DNA of 64,000 nt from Chloroflexus aggregans DSM 9485 (GTDB lineage: Bacteria > Chloroflexota > Chloroflexia > Chloroflexales > Chloroflexaceae). A model generated the notes under the pieces. That model saw only the letters and a program-made list of their open reading frames with translations. It was not told where the DNA came from and searched no databases. Below, piece by piece: positions 19,125 to 27,761 of the stretch (position 1 is the first letter of the stretch; the number at the start of each line of letters is the position of its first letter). The translations under genes were made by a program, and so were the position numbers. The stretch is from assembly GCF_000021945.1 (NCBI RefSeq), contig NC_011831.1, positions 3,609,353-3,673,352 of the forward strand, read 5' to 3'.

Positions 19125-20321
19125 TTATTGGATTTTTCTTAAAATGTGGTGAGAGTTTGTTTTGATCAAAGATTCTCCAATGTGCTCTAGCTCGGCACAA
19201 TGTCGTTGCCACGAAAACTCGGCGACGACGCGCGCGCGGGCACGTTGCCCCATTGCAAAGGCAGCCGCAGGGTTGACTAAGACCCGTTCAATCGCCGCTG
19301 CCAGGTCATGTACATCACCTTCGCGAAAGAGTGCCCCTTCAATTCCCTCACGAATAATCGTGGTGAGCGGAGGGATCGCGGCAGTAACGACCGGCAGACC
19401 GGCGGCCATGTATTCGTAGATTTTGAGGGGTGACCAGAAAAAGCCGGCGGCGCGTAGGGCCGGATGGGGCGCGGTGTTGAAGGGTGCCACACCCAGATGG
19501 CCTTGGCCGAGCAAGGTAGGAATCTGTTGGTGTGGTACTGCGCCGGTAAAAGTGAACCGATCCCGGTAGGGTGCAGCTAAGGATTCGGCAGCGGCCCGTT
19601 CAGGTCCATCACCGATGAGCACGAAGTGAGCGGGGTGCCCCCGCTCGATAAGTAAGCGGGCCGCGTAGACAAAATCGCTCACTCCATGCCATGCGCGGAA
19701 GGAACCCATAAAGATCACCTTGGGCGGTCCGGGCGGTGGGGTAGGTGGTGGGGTGAAGGTCTCTACATTCGCTCCCCAAGGTAGCTCGATGATCTTGTCG
19801 CGCGGAATGCCTGCCGGAACCGTCGTATGCAGCGGCGTCACAATTCGACTCGCCCAACGACACTGTTGTTCTGCCCAGCGTCGAAATGGCCCACCGAGCG
19901 CGTCATCGATCCGTCGTTTGAGAATCTCCGGTGGATCAACGATCAAGGCGTTTACTTCCAACAGGGTCGGGATGCCGAGTCGACGGGCGGCGATGAGGCC
20001 GGCGCCGGCAAAGTTGTAGTAGCGCTCCATTATCAGATCGGGCCGGAGTTGCCGGGTGAGCTTGATAATTGCAGCCGTTCCCAGTAGGCTAAGGGCTTTG
20101 GGAATGTCTTGGTGGTAGAGGGTAAAACCGTTCCACGACTGCGCGGTGAGTTGACGCATTGGCCGGAGCCGAACATAACTGAGCGGCAGCTCACGGCTCG
20201 CTGCGACCACGTGAACGTCATGACCGCGTTGAGCCAGCCCACGCGCAACTTCCAAGGTGTGGATGCTGCCGCCCAATGTCCCCGGTACCGGAATGCCAGA
20301 GGCTAAATAGAGAATGCGCAC
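19125..20321 (-). CDS. Glycosyltransferase, family GT4-like
   Basis: 398 residues from the GTG at 20321. A GT-B fold enzyme with an N-terminal LYLASGIPVPGTLGGSIHT segment (acceptor-side loop), a donor-domain start at VIFMGSFRAWHG (about residue 200) and the EX7E-like region PLKIYEYMAAGLPVV near residue 305. Such enzymes transfer a sugar from an NDP-sugar to lipids or polysaccharides; the exact product is unknown. A longer frame from 20366 exists, but the GTG starts the fold directly and lies 5 bp beyond the stop of the c-di-AMP-receptor-like gene, consistent with coupling. Confidence 0.85.
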   Translation of the reverse strand: MRILYLASGIPVPGTLGGSIHTLEVARGLAQRGHDVHVVAASRELPLSYVRLRPMRQLTAQSWNGFTLYHQDIPKALSLLGTAAIIKLTRQLRPDLIMERYYNFAGAGLIAARRLGIPTLLEVNALIVDPPEILKRRIDDALGGPFRRWAEQQCRWASRIVTPLHTTVPAGIPRDKIIELPWGANVETFTPPPTPPPGPPKVIFMGSFRAWHGVSDFVYAARLLIERGHPAHFVLIGDGPERAAAESLAAPYRDRFTFTGAVPHQQIPTLLGQGHLGVAPFNTAPHPALRAAGFFWSPLKIYEYMAAGLPVVTAAIPPLTTIIREGIEGALFREGDVHDLAAAIERVLVNPAAAFAMGQRARARVVAEFSWQRHCAELEHIGESLIKTNSHHILRKIQ

Positions 20322-20325
20322 AGGC

Positions 20326-20568
20326 TTACAACCGCTCGTAACGCTCAAGATCCATCGTAATGGCAAGGGTGCCCGGTGCAGCGCGCTGCATGATTTCGTG
20401 GGCGCGATCTACTTGCGAGTCCTCCACGCCAACTAACAGGGTCGTATTCCCCCGTCGTAAGAAACCACCGGTCGTCGCCAGTCGGGTTACACGAAAACCG
20501 GCAGTAACAAGCGCATCAACACCGGCATCGGCATGGGAGTCTTCCACTACAAACACAATCAGTTTCAT
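20326..20568 (-). CDS. Cyclic-di-AMP receptor-like protein (PstA/DarA, DUF970 family)
   Basis: An 80-residue PII-like protein. The family signature is plain: MKLIVFVVED at the start, then FRVTRLATTGGFLRRGNTT at about residues 25-43, and GVEDSQVD. In Firmicutes these trimeric proteins bind c-di-AMP. This copy is shorter than the usual ~109 residues and probably has a reduced loop. The ATG at 20568 has AAAGG upstream; a longer frame from 20592 adds eight residues without homology. It is directly followed by a glycosyltransferase, a pairing that would link a nucleotide signal to glycan synthesis if real. Confidence 0.8.
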   Translation of the reverse strand: MKLIVFVVEDSHADAGVDALVTAGFRVTRLATTGGFLRRGNTTLLVGVEDSQVDRAHEIMQRAAPGTLAITMDLERYERL

Positions 20569-20717
20569 ACTGAACCTTTCCCGCTCGACCATCTACTGCT
20601 GCCGAGATTATACGGAGACGCTGCCACATCGTCAATTTGTTGTATTGTTGGGCAACAGGCGGTATGCTATGATCGTGGTGGCCGGTTTGTCGTTGCCCGC
20701 TGAAAGGAGGTGGTGCT

Positions 20718-21407
20718 ATGCCGGCTCCCGTCGTGTCACAGCGGTTTTTCGATCGTCGCGCCGCCGGACGTGCTCTGGCATGGGCTTTGAGCCACTACGC
20801 CGGTCGCCCGCATTTGCAGGTGTTGGCCTTACCACGCGGTGGTGTTCCCGTAGCGTATGAGGTAGCACAAGCGTTGTCTGCACCACTTGATGTGTTGCTG
20901 GTGCGCAAGTTGGGGGTGCCCGGTCAAGTAGAATTGGCCATGGGGGCAATTGCCGAGCAAGGTGCGCGCGTCTTGAATCACGATATCATCGCTGAGTTGA
21001 ACATTCCTCCTCACGTTATCGAGGAGGTGACAGTCCTCGAACAGGCCGAGATTGAGCGGCGTACTCGTGCGTATCGCGGTTCGAATCCGCCACCTGAGTT
21101 GCATGATAAGACGGTGATTCTGATCGACGACGGTTTGGCGACCGGTGCCACGATGCATGCAGCAGTAACATGTGTGCGATTACAGCATCCTCGTTGGATC
21201 GCCGTAGCCGTGCCGGTCGCCAGCAAAGCAGCCGTGCGGATGTTACGCTCGGTGGCCGATGATGTGATCGCGGTGATGGTGGTCGAACCGTTTTATGCTC
21301 TGAGTTATTGGTACGAAGACTTTAGCCAAACGAGTGATGATGAGGTGCGACGTTTGTTGCAGGCTGGTCGTTCGCTGAGTACTCCATCATCGCCAAAAAA
21401 TGCATGA
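20718..21407 (+). CDS. Phosphoribosyltransferase-fold protein
   Basis: 229 residues with the type I PRTase signature VILIDDGLATGATMHAAV (PRPP loop, about residues 134-151) and an N-terminal LALPRGGVPVAYEVAQAL block. Proteins of this kind are annotated as predicted phosphoribosyltransferases. They often lack a defined substrate and may act as regulators rather than nucleotide-salvage enzymes. A strong AAGGAGGTGG ribosome site precedes the ATG. The stop codon overlaps the start of the BTAD regulator by 4 bp (ATGA), so the two are coupled. Confidence 0.85.
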   Translation: MPAPVVSQRFFDRRAAGRALAWALSHYAGRPHLQVLALPRGGVPVAYEVAQALSAPLDVLLVRKLGVPGQVELAMGAIAEQGARVLNHDIIAELNIPPHVIEEVTVLEQAEIERRTRAYRGSNPPPELHDKTVILIDDGLATGATMHAAVTCVRLQHPRWIAVAVPVASKAAVRMLRSVADDVIAVMVVEPFYALSYWYEDFSQTSDDEVRRLLQAGRSLSTPSSPKNA

Positions 21408-24400
21408 TTACGGTTCAGCTTTTTGGTTCGCCGCTGGTATTGCGTAACCATCAGCCGGTCGTATTGTCGCGCCGGCGCAGTCGGGCACTACTCTACTACC
21501 TTGCAGCACATACGCAGCCGGTGCGGCGGGAGCAGGTGTTGACCTTGTTGTGGCCCGACCACGAACGCAGCTCTGCCCAACAACTGCTGCGTTCAACACT
21601 CTACACCGTTCGGCAAGTTCTCGGTGAGGCGCTAGTTGCCGATAATGAGCAATTGGCGCTGAAGGCAACGGTTGATCTGCGCACGCTGCAAGCCGTACTT
21701 GCCGATCCACACGCAACGGTACAGATGTTAACGTCGGCATTGCCAACCCATGCCGTTGAGGTGTTAGCCGGGTTTGATCTGCCCGACAGTGAGCCGTTTC
21801 AGTCGTGGCTCACCGGTGTGCGTGAACAAGCGCGGGTGCTGGTTGGGCGCGGTTGGTTGCGGCTGGCCCATTTGTATGAACAGCACGGCGATTTGGCGGC
21901 TGCACTGCATGCCCTTGATGTGGCGTTGAGCATCGATCCACTACAAGAGGATGTGCAGCGTGATGCGATGCGTTTGGCGTATCTGAACGGTGATCGGGTA
22001 GGGGCTATCCGTCGGTTTGAGCAGTTTCGCGATCTGCTTGACCAAGAGTTGGGTGTGCCACCGATGCGCGAAACGCAGGCGCTGTACGATGCGATTATTA
22101 CCGATACTCTTCCCGGTACGTCGGCTCCGGTGCGTCTGAGTGCGGTATCGCTGAACGGTGTGCTGCCCTTTATTGGCCGTGATACCGAACTGTTATTGTT
22201 ACAAACAGAAGCCCAGCCCGGTCGTTTACTGTTGATTGAAGGTGTGTCCGGGATTGGTAAGACGCGACTCGCCGAGGAGTTTCTTGCCCGTTGCGGTGGG
22301 CTGGTGTTGAGCGGGAGTGCCCGTGAACTTGAGCAAAATTTGCCCTACCATCCTATCCGCACTGCTCTTGCTGCGTTTGTAGCTCGGCCTGAATGGCCTG
22401 CGCTGCACAGTCGATTGCTGTTGGCGCCGATCTGGTGGCATGAACTGGGGCGGTTGGTGCCCGATCTGGCGCTACCGCCGACCACACCACCCGATGAAGC
22501 GCGGTTGTGGGAAGCGATTGCCCGCTTCTTAAACGAGTTGGCCCGTCAGCGACCGGTCTACCTCCTGATCGATGATCTTCAGTGGGCTGATACGAGTACC
22601 TTAGGTTTGCTCGGCTATCTGTTGCGGCGTAGTACCGATGTCGCGTTAACGGTTATCGCTACGACTCGCCCTCCCGAACCGCGTAGCGCTCTTGCTCATC
22701 TCATCCGTGCTTTGATCCGGGAAGAGCGCCTCGTGCGTGTCGTACTGGAACGGCTGGCACCGGCTGCAATTCTGACGATTGCCCGCCAGCTAAGCCCGGC
22801 CTTTGCCCACCCTCTCGCCGATTGGTTGGAGCGTAATGCAGAAGGGAATCCGTACATCGTTTCCGAACTGGTGCGCCACGCGCGTACCGCCGGTTGGCTG
22901 ACACCCAATGGTATGGTCGATCTAAGTGCATTCTCGGCTCAATCGGTGGTTCCGCAGAGTGTGTATCATCTCATCGAAGCGCGCCTCAGTCGATTGTCAG
23001 GTGCGGCCCGGCGCGTGCTCGATGCGGCGGTTGTCGTAGGTCGTGATTTCGACTTTGCTGTTGTCACGAAAGTTGCCGCGCTTTCCGAAGAGGCAACGCT
23101 AGACGCCCTCGATGAATTGCTGGCCGCTCGTTTGGTGTTGCCGCTCAGCGATGGTCAGTTCCGTTTCGATCATCCCTTGACTATGGAAGTGGTCTATCGG
23201 AATCTCGGCGATCTGCGTCACCGTATGCTTCACCGGCGCGTAGGGGAAGCTTTGGAGGCGTTGTATCGCGATCGGATTGATGAGGTAGCCGGGCAAATCG
23301 TGTTGCACTTTATTGAGGGTGGTTGGTCGGAACGGGCTGCCGGCTATGCGTTGCGGGCCGCCGAACGAGCCGCTGCGTTGGCAGCGTGGCCGGAAGCGGC
23401 AGAGTTTTATCTCAAAGCTTTAGACGGTGTGTTGCCGCCTCAACGTTCAACCGTCTTGCGTAAACTCGGCTATGCTCGGCTATACGCCGGTGCAGCGGGG
23501 TTGGCTGCCGAAGCCTTTCGTGAAGCGATGGGTGTGGCGTCAACCCTGCATGAAGCCGTTGTCGCGCGATTAGCACTTGCCCATGCCCTGATCCCGCAGG
23601 GTCGCTACGCCGATGTGATTGCGTTGGTGAGCCAGATCGATCCTGATATTGATCCACGTCAACAGGCAGAAGCTCTTTTTCTCTGGGGGACGGCGCTCTC
23701 GTTGGAAGGTGCCGATCTCGGTGCTGCCACCGAACGGTTAATGATGGCCGAAGCCGTGTTACGTGCTTGCCCGACGGCTGAAGCAGCCGCTCTGGCGCAA
23801 GTCTCGTTTGAGCTAGGCAATATTGCCGCCCAGCAGGGCGATCTCACTACCGCCATTGCCCGCTACGAGATGGCCCAACAGATCGCCGACGAAGCCGGTG
23901 ATAGTGCGCTGACGTGGCGAGTATTGGCTCGCAATAATCAGGCGTATCATCGTCTGCTGCTCGGTGAAATCTCGGCTGCCGAGACTATAATCACTGCCGC
24001 ATTGAGCCTGGCTGAAGAAGGTGGTTTGCTCTCGGTTATGCCATACCTTCTCTCGACCGCCGGTGAAGTAGCGTTGGCGCAAGGTGATCTGGAGACGGCT
24101 ATCGCTCGCTTCCAACAGGGGTTAGCGCTCGCCACTCAATTCAGCATTCCTGAACGGGTAGCCGGTATCACGGCCAATCTTGGCTTAGTCGCGTTGCAAC
24201 GTGGTGATACGACCTGTGCTGTGCATTACCTCTCGACGGCGTTAGCCCAAGCCGATACGCTTGGTGCCCGTCATCTGGCTGCCCAGATTCGGGTTTGGCT
24301 GGCACCACTGTTACCACCGCCTGAAGCGCGGATACGGCTGGCCGAAGCCCAAGCAATTGCCGAGGCGGGCGGCAGACAACGCCTGCTGGCGGCAATTGCC

Positions 24401-24445
24401 CAAGTTCGAGCAGCGTTGTCCGATCAAGCGACTGTTCCGCGTTGA
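21404..24445 (+). CDS. BTAD-type transcriptional activator with AAA ATPase and TPR domains
   Basis: 1013 residues. The N-terminal winged helix (residues 1-90) and all-helical BTAD domain (about 95-230, ending near MRETQALYDAI) are the SARP layout. A P-loop GVSGIGKTRLAEEFLAR follows near residue 280, with a Walker B LLIDDLQWAD at about residue 388. About ten TPR-like helical pairs fill residues 600-1000. This is the STAND-type architecture: nucleotide-switched activators that respond to protein or ligand cues. The start overlaps the phosphoribosyltransferase stop, so the PRTase is the best candidate for an upstream input. Confidence 0.88.
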   Translation: MITVQLFGSPLVLRNHQPVVLSRRRSRALLYYLAAHTQPVRREQVLTLLWPDHERSSAQQLLRSTLYTVRQVLGEALVADNEQLALKATVDLRTLQAVLADPHATVQMLTSALPTHAVEVLAGFDLPDSEPFQSWLTGVREQARVLVGRGWLRLAHLYEQHGDLAAALHALDVALSIDPLQEDVQRDAMRLAYLNGDRVGAIRRFEQFRDLLDQELGVPPMRETQALYDAIITDTLPGTSAPVRLSAVSLNGVLPFIGRDTELLLLQTEAQPGRLLLIEGVSGIGKTRLAEEFLARCGGLVLSGSARELEQNLPYHPIRTALAAFVARPEWPALHSRLLLAPIWWHELGRLVPDLALPPTTPPDEARLWEAIARFLNELARQRPVYLLIDDLQWADTSTLGLLGYLLRRSTDVALTVIATTRPPEPRSALAHLIRALIREERLVRVVLERLAPAAILTIARQLSPAFAHPLADWLERNAEGNPYIVSELVRHARTAGWLTPNGMVDLSAFSAQSVVPQSVYHLIEARLSRLSGAARRVLDAAVVVGRDFDFAVVTKVAALSEEATLDALDELLAARLVLPLSDGQFRFDHPLTMEVVYRNLGDLRHRMLHRRVGEALEALYRDRIDEVAGQIVLHFIEGGWSERAAGYALRAAERAAALAAWPEAAEFYLKALDGVLPPQRSTVLRKLGYARLYAGAAGLAAEAFREAMGVASTLHEAVVARLALAHALIPQGRYADVIALVSQIDPDIDPRQQAEALFLWGTALSLEGADLGAATERLMMAEAVLRACPTAEAAALAQVSFELGNIAAQQGDLTTAIARYEMAQQIADEAGDSALTWRVLARNNQAYHRLLLGEISAAETIITAALSLAEEGGLLSVMPYLLSTAGEVALAQGDLETAIARFQQGLALATQFSIPERVAGITANLGLVALQRGDTTCAVHYLSTALAQADTLGARHLAAQIRVWLAPLLPPPEARIRLAEAQAIAEAGGRQRLLAAIAQVRAALSDQATVPR

Positions 24446-24614
24446 TGATACATATGTCATGGTGCGAAATGCCGTTGCAGGTTGATGGAGACATCGTGAT
24501 CGCTCGCGCAGCGGGTTGGGGTAGGTGTCGATCGGCCGTCGTTCGAGAGTAGTACACCCATGGCACCTTGCACCGAATGATCGTGGTGGACAAGGGGCTG
24601 CTAGTGGTAAGGAT

Positions 24615-25370
24615 ATGGTTCAGCTACAGGTGGGTGATACAATCGGTCATTCCCGGATTGAAGCCCTCATCGCCTCCTCGATGATCAGCGATGTCTACCG
24701 GGCCATTGATTCGCGAAGCGGCCACCGCTGTGCGGTACGAATCTTTCGCACCTCGTTTGACCATGTGACTGACTTGCGAGTCCTGTTTTACCACGAAGCG
24801 CGTATCGCTGCTGCCCTTCACCATCCTCACATTCTCCGTATCAATGAGATCGGCGAATGGCGTGGTCATGGGTACATTATCAGTGAGTATATGGCCGAAG
24901 GATCGTTACCGCTATGGTTGCGTCGGGCAAGTCCGTCATTCCTAACGCTGTTAGATTTGGCGCGCCAGGCAGCCCTTGCGTTAGTGTACGCACACCGGTT
25001 CAACGTCGTTCACGGTGATTTACGTCCGGCATCCCTCTTGCTCACGAACGATATTCGGTATCGATCCGGATTACGATTAGTCGTAAGTGGTTTTGCGCTT
25101 GGTCGGCTCAGTAGCGAAGTGTTAGCGATTGGCGGCATGACACCGAGTCGTTATCTGGCCCCTGAACGTCGTGAAGGTGCCGCTCCTTCGCCCGCCGCCG
25201 ATGTGTTTGCCTTTGGGCAAATCCTCAGCGACCTATTCATCGCAACCGTTCCCGATCCTGACATTGCTCAACTGTGTGCGGCTTGTACCGCGCTCGATCC
25301 GGCAGCTCGGCCACCGGCCGCCACCATTGCACTTGATCTAGCGCTGCGGATGCACGGTTCAAGGGTATGA
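24615..25370 (+). CDS. Protein kinase-like protein lacking catalytic residues (pseudokinase)
   Basis: 251 residues from the ATG at 24615; a GTG at 24525 would add 30 without kinase homology. The fold is that of bacterial Ser/Thr kinases: a helix-C glutamate (HEARIAAAL), the hinge ISEYMAEGSL, APE at about 172-174 and DVFAFG. The key residues are altered. The VAIK lysine is Arg42 (AVRIF), HRDLKPxN reads HGDLRPAS (133-140) and DFG reads GFA (159-161). Phosphotransfer is therefore unlikely. It follows the BTAD regulator by 170 bp on the same strand and may act as an allosteric partner. No membrane segment or sensor domain is attached. Confidence 0.8.
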   Translation: MVQLQVGDTIGHSRIEALIASSMISDVYRAIDSRSGHRCAVRIFRTSFDHVTDLRVLFYHEARIAAALHHPHILRINEIGEWRGHGYIISEYMAEGSLPLWLRRASPSFLTLLDLARQAALALVYAHRFNVVHGDLRPASLLLTNDIRYRSGLRLVVSGFALGRLSSEVLAIGGMTPSRYLAPERREGAAPSPAADVFAFGQILSDLFIATVPDPDIAQLCAACTALDPAARPPAATIALDLALRMHGSRV

Positions 25371-25384
25371 TAGCGAACATAGTA

Positions 25385-25432
25385 GCGGACCGGCACAAGG
25401 TTTCTCAAGAAAGTCGCCTGCAGCCGGTCCGC
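25385..25432. terminator. Hairpin between convergent genes
   Basis: GCGGACCGGC and GCCGGTCCGC form a 10-bp perfect stem around a 28-base loop, in the 70-bp gap between the pseudokinase and oppF. There is no T-run on either side, so termination is inferred from its position only. Confidence 0.4.
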
Positions 25433-25440
25433 GTCTGCTG

Positions 25441-26535
25441 TTAAGAGTGGGAAATCTGCTTGACCTTTTCGGCATCAGCCGCAATACGCGCAGCGACCGC
25501 TTCAGCCTGTTTACGCGCCACTTCTGGCATCAGAGTCACACTCTCACGCGCTCGCCAGCAAGCGGCGAAGTGCCCATCACCGTAGTCGACGAAGGGCGGC
25601 TCTTCTTCTCTGCACTTCTGGATCGCGATCGGGCAACGAGTATGAAAATGGCATCCCGATGGCGGATTCAACGGGCTTGGGACATCACCCTCGAGAATGA
25701 TCCGGCGTCGTTGCTGCTCAATCTTTGGATCGGGAATCGGCACCGCCGACAGCAGGGCCTGCGTATACGGGTGAAGTGGCATCGAATAGAGTTTCGACCC
25801 CTCGGCCAGTTCAACCACCTTACCGAGATACATGACCGCCACCCGGTCGGAGATATGGTTAACCACACTCAGATCGTGGGCAATGAACAAATACGTCAAA
25901 CCCAACTTGTCTTGAAGTTCTTCAAGCAAATTGACTACTTGCGCCTGAATTGACACATCGAGCGCCGACACCGGCTCATCACAGACGACAAAATCCGGTT
26001 CCACCGCCAAGGCGCGGGCAATCCCGATGCGTTGACGTTGACCGCCGGAAAATTCGTGTGGGTAGCGGTTGGCGAACGCCGGGTTAAGCCCCACTAAATG
26101 CAACAGTTCCTCAACCCGCTCGCGTACCGCTCGTCCCTCGCGCAGCTTATGCACCCGGATCGGCTCGGCAATAATGTCGCCAACTGTCATCCGTGGGTTG
26201 AGCGAAGCATACGGGTCTTGAAAAATCATCTGCACGCGACGGCGCATTTGACGTAATTCATTCCCGCGTAGTTTGGTCAGATCAATTCCTTCAAACAGGA
26301 CCTGCCCACCGGTTGGCCGATAAAGCTGTAAAATCGCGCGCCCCGTCGTACTCTTCCCACAACCCGACTCGCCGACCAGACCGAGCGTTTCGCCGCGCTT
26401 AATCGTAAAATTGACCCCATCAACCGCCTTCACCGTGCCGACGCGCCGCTGAAAGATAATACCGCGCGTTACCGGGAAGTGCATACGCAAATCTTTGACT
26501 TCAACTAAGGTGGTATCTGAGCGTTGGGTTGCCAT
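25441..26535 (-). CDS. Oligopeptide/dipeptide ABC transporter ATP-binding protein (OppF/DppF type)
   Basis: 364 residues, one ABC domain with Walker [14 protein letters not shown] (about residue 54), signature [14 protein letters not shown] and Walker [15 protein letters not shown]. The C-terminal peptide-transporter extension has the Cys-rich [14 protein letters not shown] block. It hydrolyses ATP to drive peptide or nickel uptake at the membrane. The OppD partner lies 15 bp upstream. No permease or binding-protein genes are nearby, so these two ATPases must serve a transporter encoded elsewhere. The Gln/Lys-rich tail after residue 330 is longer than usual. Confidence 0.9.
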   Translation of the reverse strand: MATQRSDTTLVEVKDLRMHFPVTRGIIFQRRVGTVKAVDGVNFTIKRGETLGLVGESGCGKSTTGRAILQLYRPTGGQVLFEGIDLTKLRGNELRQMRRRVQMIFQDPYASLNPRMTVGDIIAEPIRVHKLREGRAVRERVEELLHLVGLNPAFANRYPHEFSGGQRQRIGIARALAVEPDFVVCDEPVSALDVSIQAQVVNLLEELQDKLGLTYLFIAHDLSVVNHISDRVAVMYLGKVVELAEGSKLYSMPLHPYTQALLSAVPIPDPKIEQQRRRIILEGDVPSPLNPPSGCHFHTRCPIAIQKCREEEPPFVDYGDGHFAACWRARESVTLMPEVARKQAEAVAARIAADAEKVKQISHS

Positions 26536-26550
26536 GCTACGCCTCGCGTC

Positions 26551-27567
26551 TTAAGCTGCAATATCGGAAGTGGTCTGTTGTGGTACCGGAGTTTCAATCG
26601 TAATATCGAAGTGGCAAGCGGCTCGGTGATCGGGGCCAACCCGGCGCAACTCCGGCACACTCGCTAAACATTCTTCGCGAGCATAATCACAGCGGGGGCT
26701 AAAGGGGCAAATCGGTGGTAAGTCGATCAGATTCGGTGGCAAGCCGCGAATTGGTTTGAGTCGGCGACCTCGCTCTTCGTCAAGCCGCGGGATTGAGCGC
26801 AACAGACCGATCGTATACGGCATGCGAGGGTTAGCAAAGATCTCGGCCGTTGGCCCCTCTTCAACCACCTTACCGGCGTACATCACCGTCACTCGGTCGG
26901 TCATCCCGGCCACAACACCCAAATCGTGTGTAATCAAGATTACCGCAGTCTCTAATTCCTCGCGTAGCCGGTTAATTAATTCGAGGATTTGGGCCTGAAT
27001 CGTCACGTCGAGCGCCGTCGTCGGTTCATCGGCGATCAGCAATTCAGGGTTACACGAAAGCGCCATCGCGATCATCACCCGTTGACGCATCCCACCCGAA
27101 AACTGATGCGGATAGTTGTCAAGACGCTTGCTCGGTGACGGAATCCCGACCATATCAAGCAACTCAATTGCGCGGTCACGAGCTTCTTTTTTGCTCAACT
27201 TAAGGTGTAATTCAAGCGACTCGGTAATTTGGCGGCCAATCGTCAATACCGGATTCAGTGACGTCATCGGATCTTGAAAGATCATCGCAATCCGATTACC
27301 ACGAATACGGCGCATTTCTTCTTCACTGACCTGTAACAGATCCTCGCCATCAAATAAAATTTGACCACCAACAATTTTACCCGGTGGGTTGGGGATGAGC
27401 CTCATAATCGAAAGTGACGTCACAGATTTACCACAACCTGACTCACCGACGATACCAAGCGTTTCTCCCCGATTAACATAAAAAGAAACACCGTCAACTG
27501 CTTTGACGATGCCATCTTGCGTATGGAAATAGGTACGCAAGTCACGAACTTCGAGCAATGGGGCCAT
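26551..27567 (-). CDS. Oligopeptide/dipeptide ABC transporter ATP-binding protein (OppD/DppD type)
   Basis: 338 residues. Walker [14 protein letters not shown], signature SGGMRQRVMIAMAL and Walker B LLIADEPTTALDVT are intact, as is the C-terminal PICPFSPRCDYAREEC cluster characteristic of the D subunit. It is the first gene of a two-gene ATPase unit, with a near-consensus promoter about 85-115 bp upstream and oppF immediately downstream. Substrate class is inferred from the family (peptides). The genes for the membrane and substrate-binding subunits are absent from the window. Confidence 0.9.
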   Translation of the reverse strand: MAPLLEVRDLRTYFHTQDGIVKAVDGVSFYVNRGETLGIVGESGCGKSVTSLSIMRLIPNPPGKIVGGQILFDGEDLLQVSEEEMRRIRGNRIAMIFQDPMTSLNPVLTIGRQITESLELHLKLSKKEARDRAIELLDMVGIPSPSKRLDNYPHQFSGGMRQRVMIAMALSCNPELLIADEPTTALDVTIQAQILELINRLREELETAVILITHDLGVVAGMTDRVTVMYAGKVVEEGPTAEIFANPRMPYTIGLLRSIPRLDEERGRRLKPIRGLPPNLIDLPPICPFSPRCDYAREECLASVPELRRVGPDHRAACHFDITIETPVPQQTTSDIAA

Positions 27568-27650
27568 ACATATCCTCGGCGCTGCTGCCCTTGTCGGTGG
27601 GCAGGAAGAACGGATTTGGTATGTTTATCATAGAGGTGCGAACATTGAGG

Positions 27651-27680
27651 ATAGTACCATAAAAAACTGCCCCATGTCAA
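27651..27680 (-). promoter_or_regulatory. Sigma-70-like promoter for the oppD-oppF pair
   Basis: On the minus strand TTGACA (27680-27675) and TACTAT (27656-27651) are spaced by 18 bp, leaving an untranslated leader of about 75 nt before oppD. It is one of the closest matches to consensus in the window. Confidence 0.65.
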
Positions 27681-27761
27681 GAAACCTCATTGCCGTTAAC
27701 ACGCCACATGGCCGTGTTACACTGCACAGCCATGCGGCGTGTTGCCGAAGCAACCAAATTG

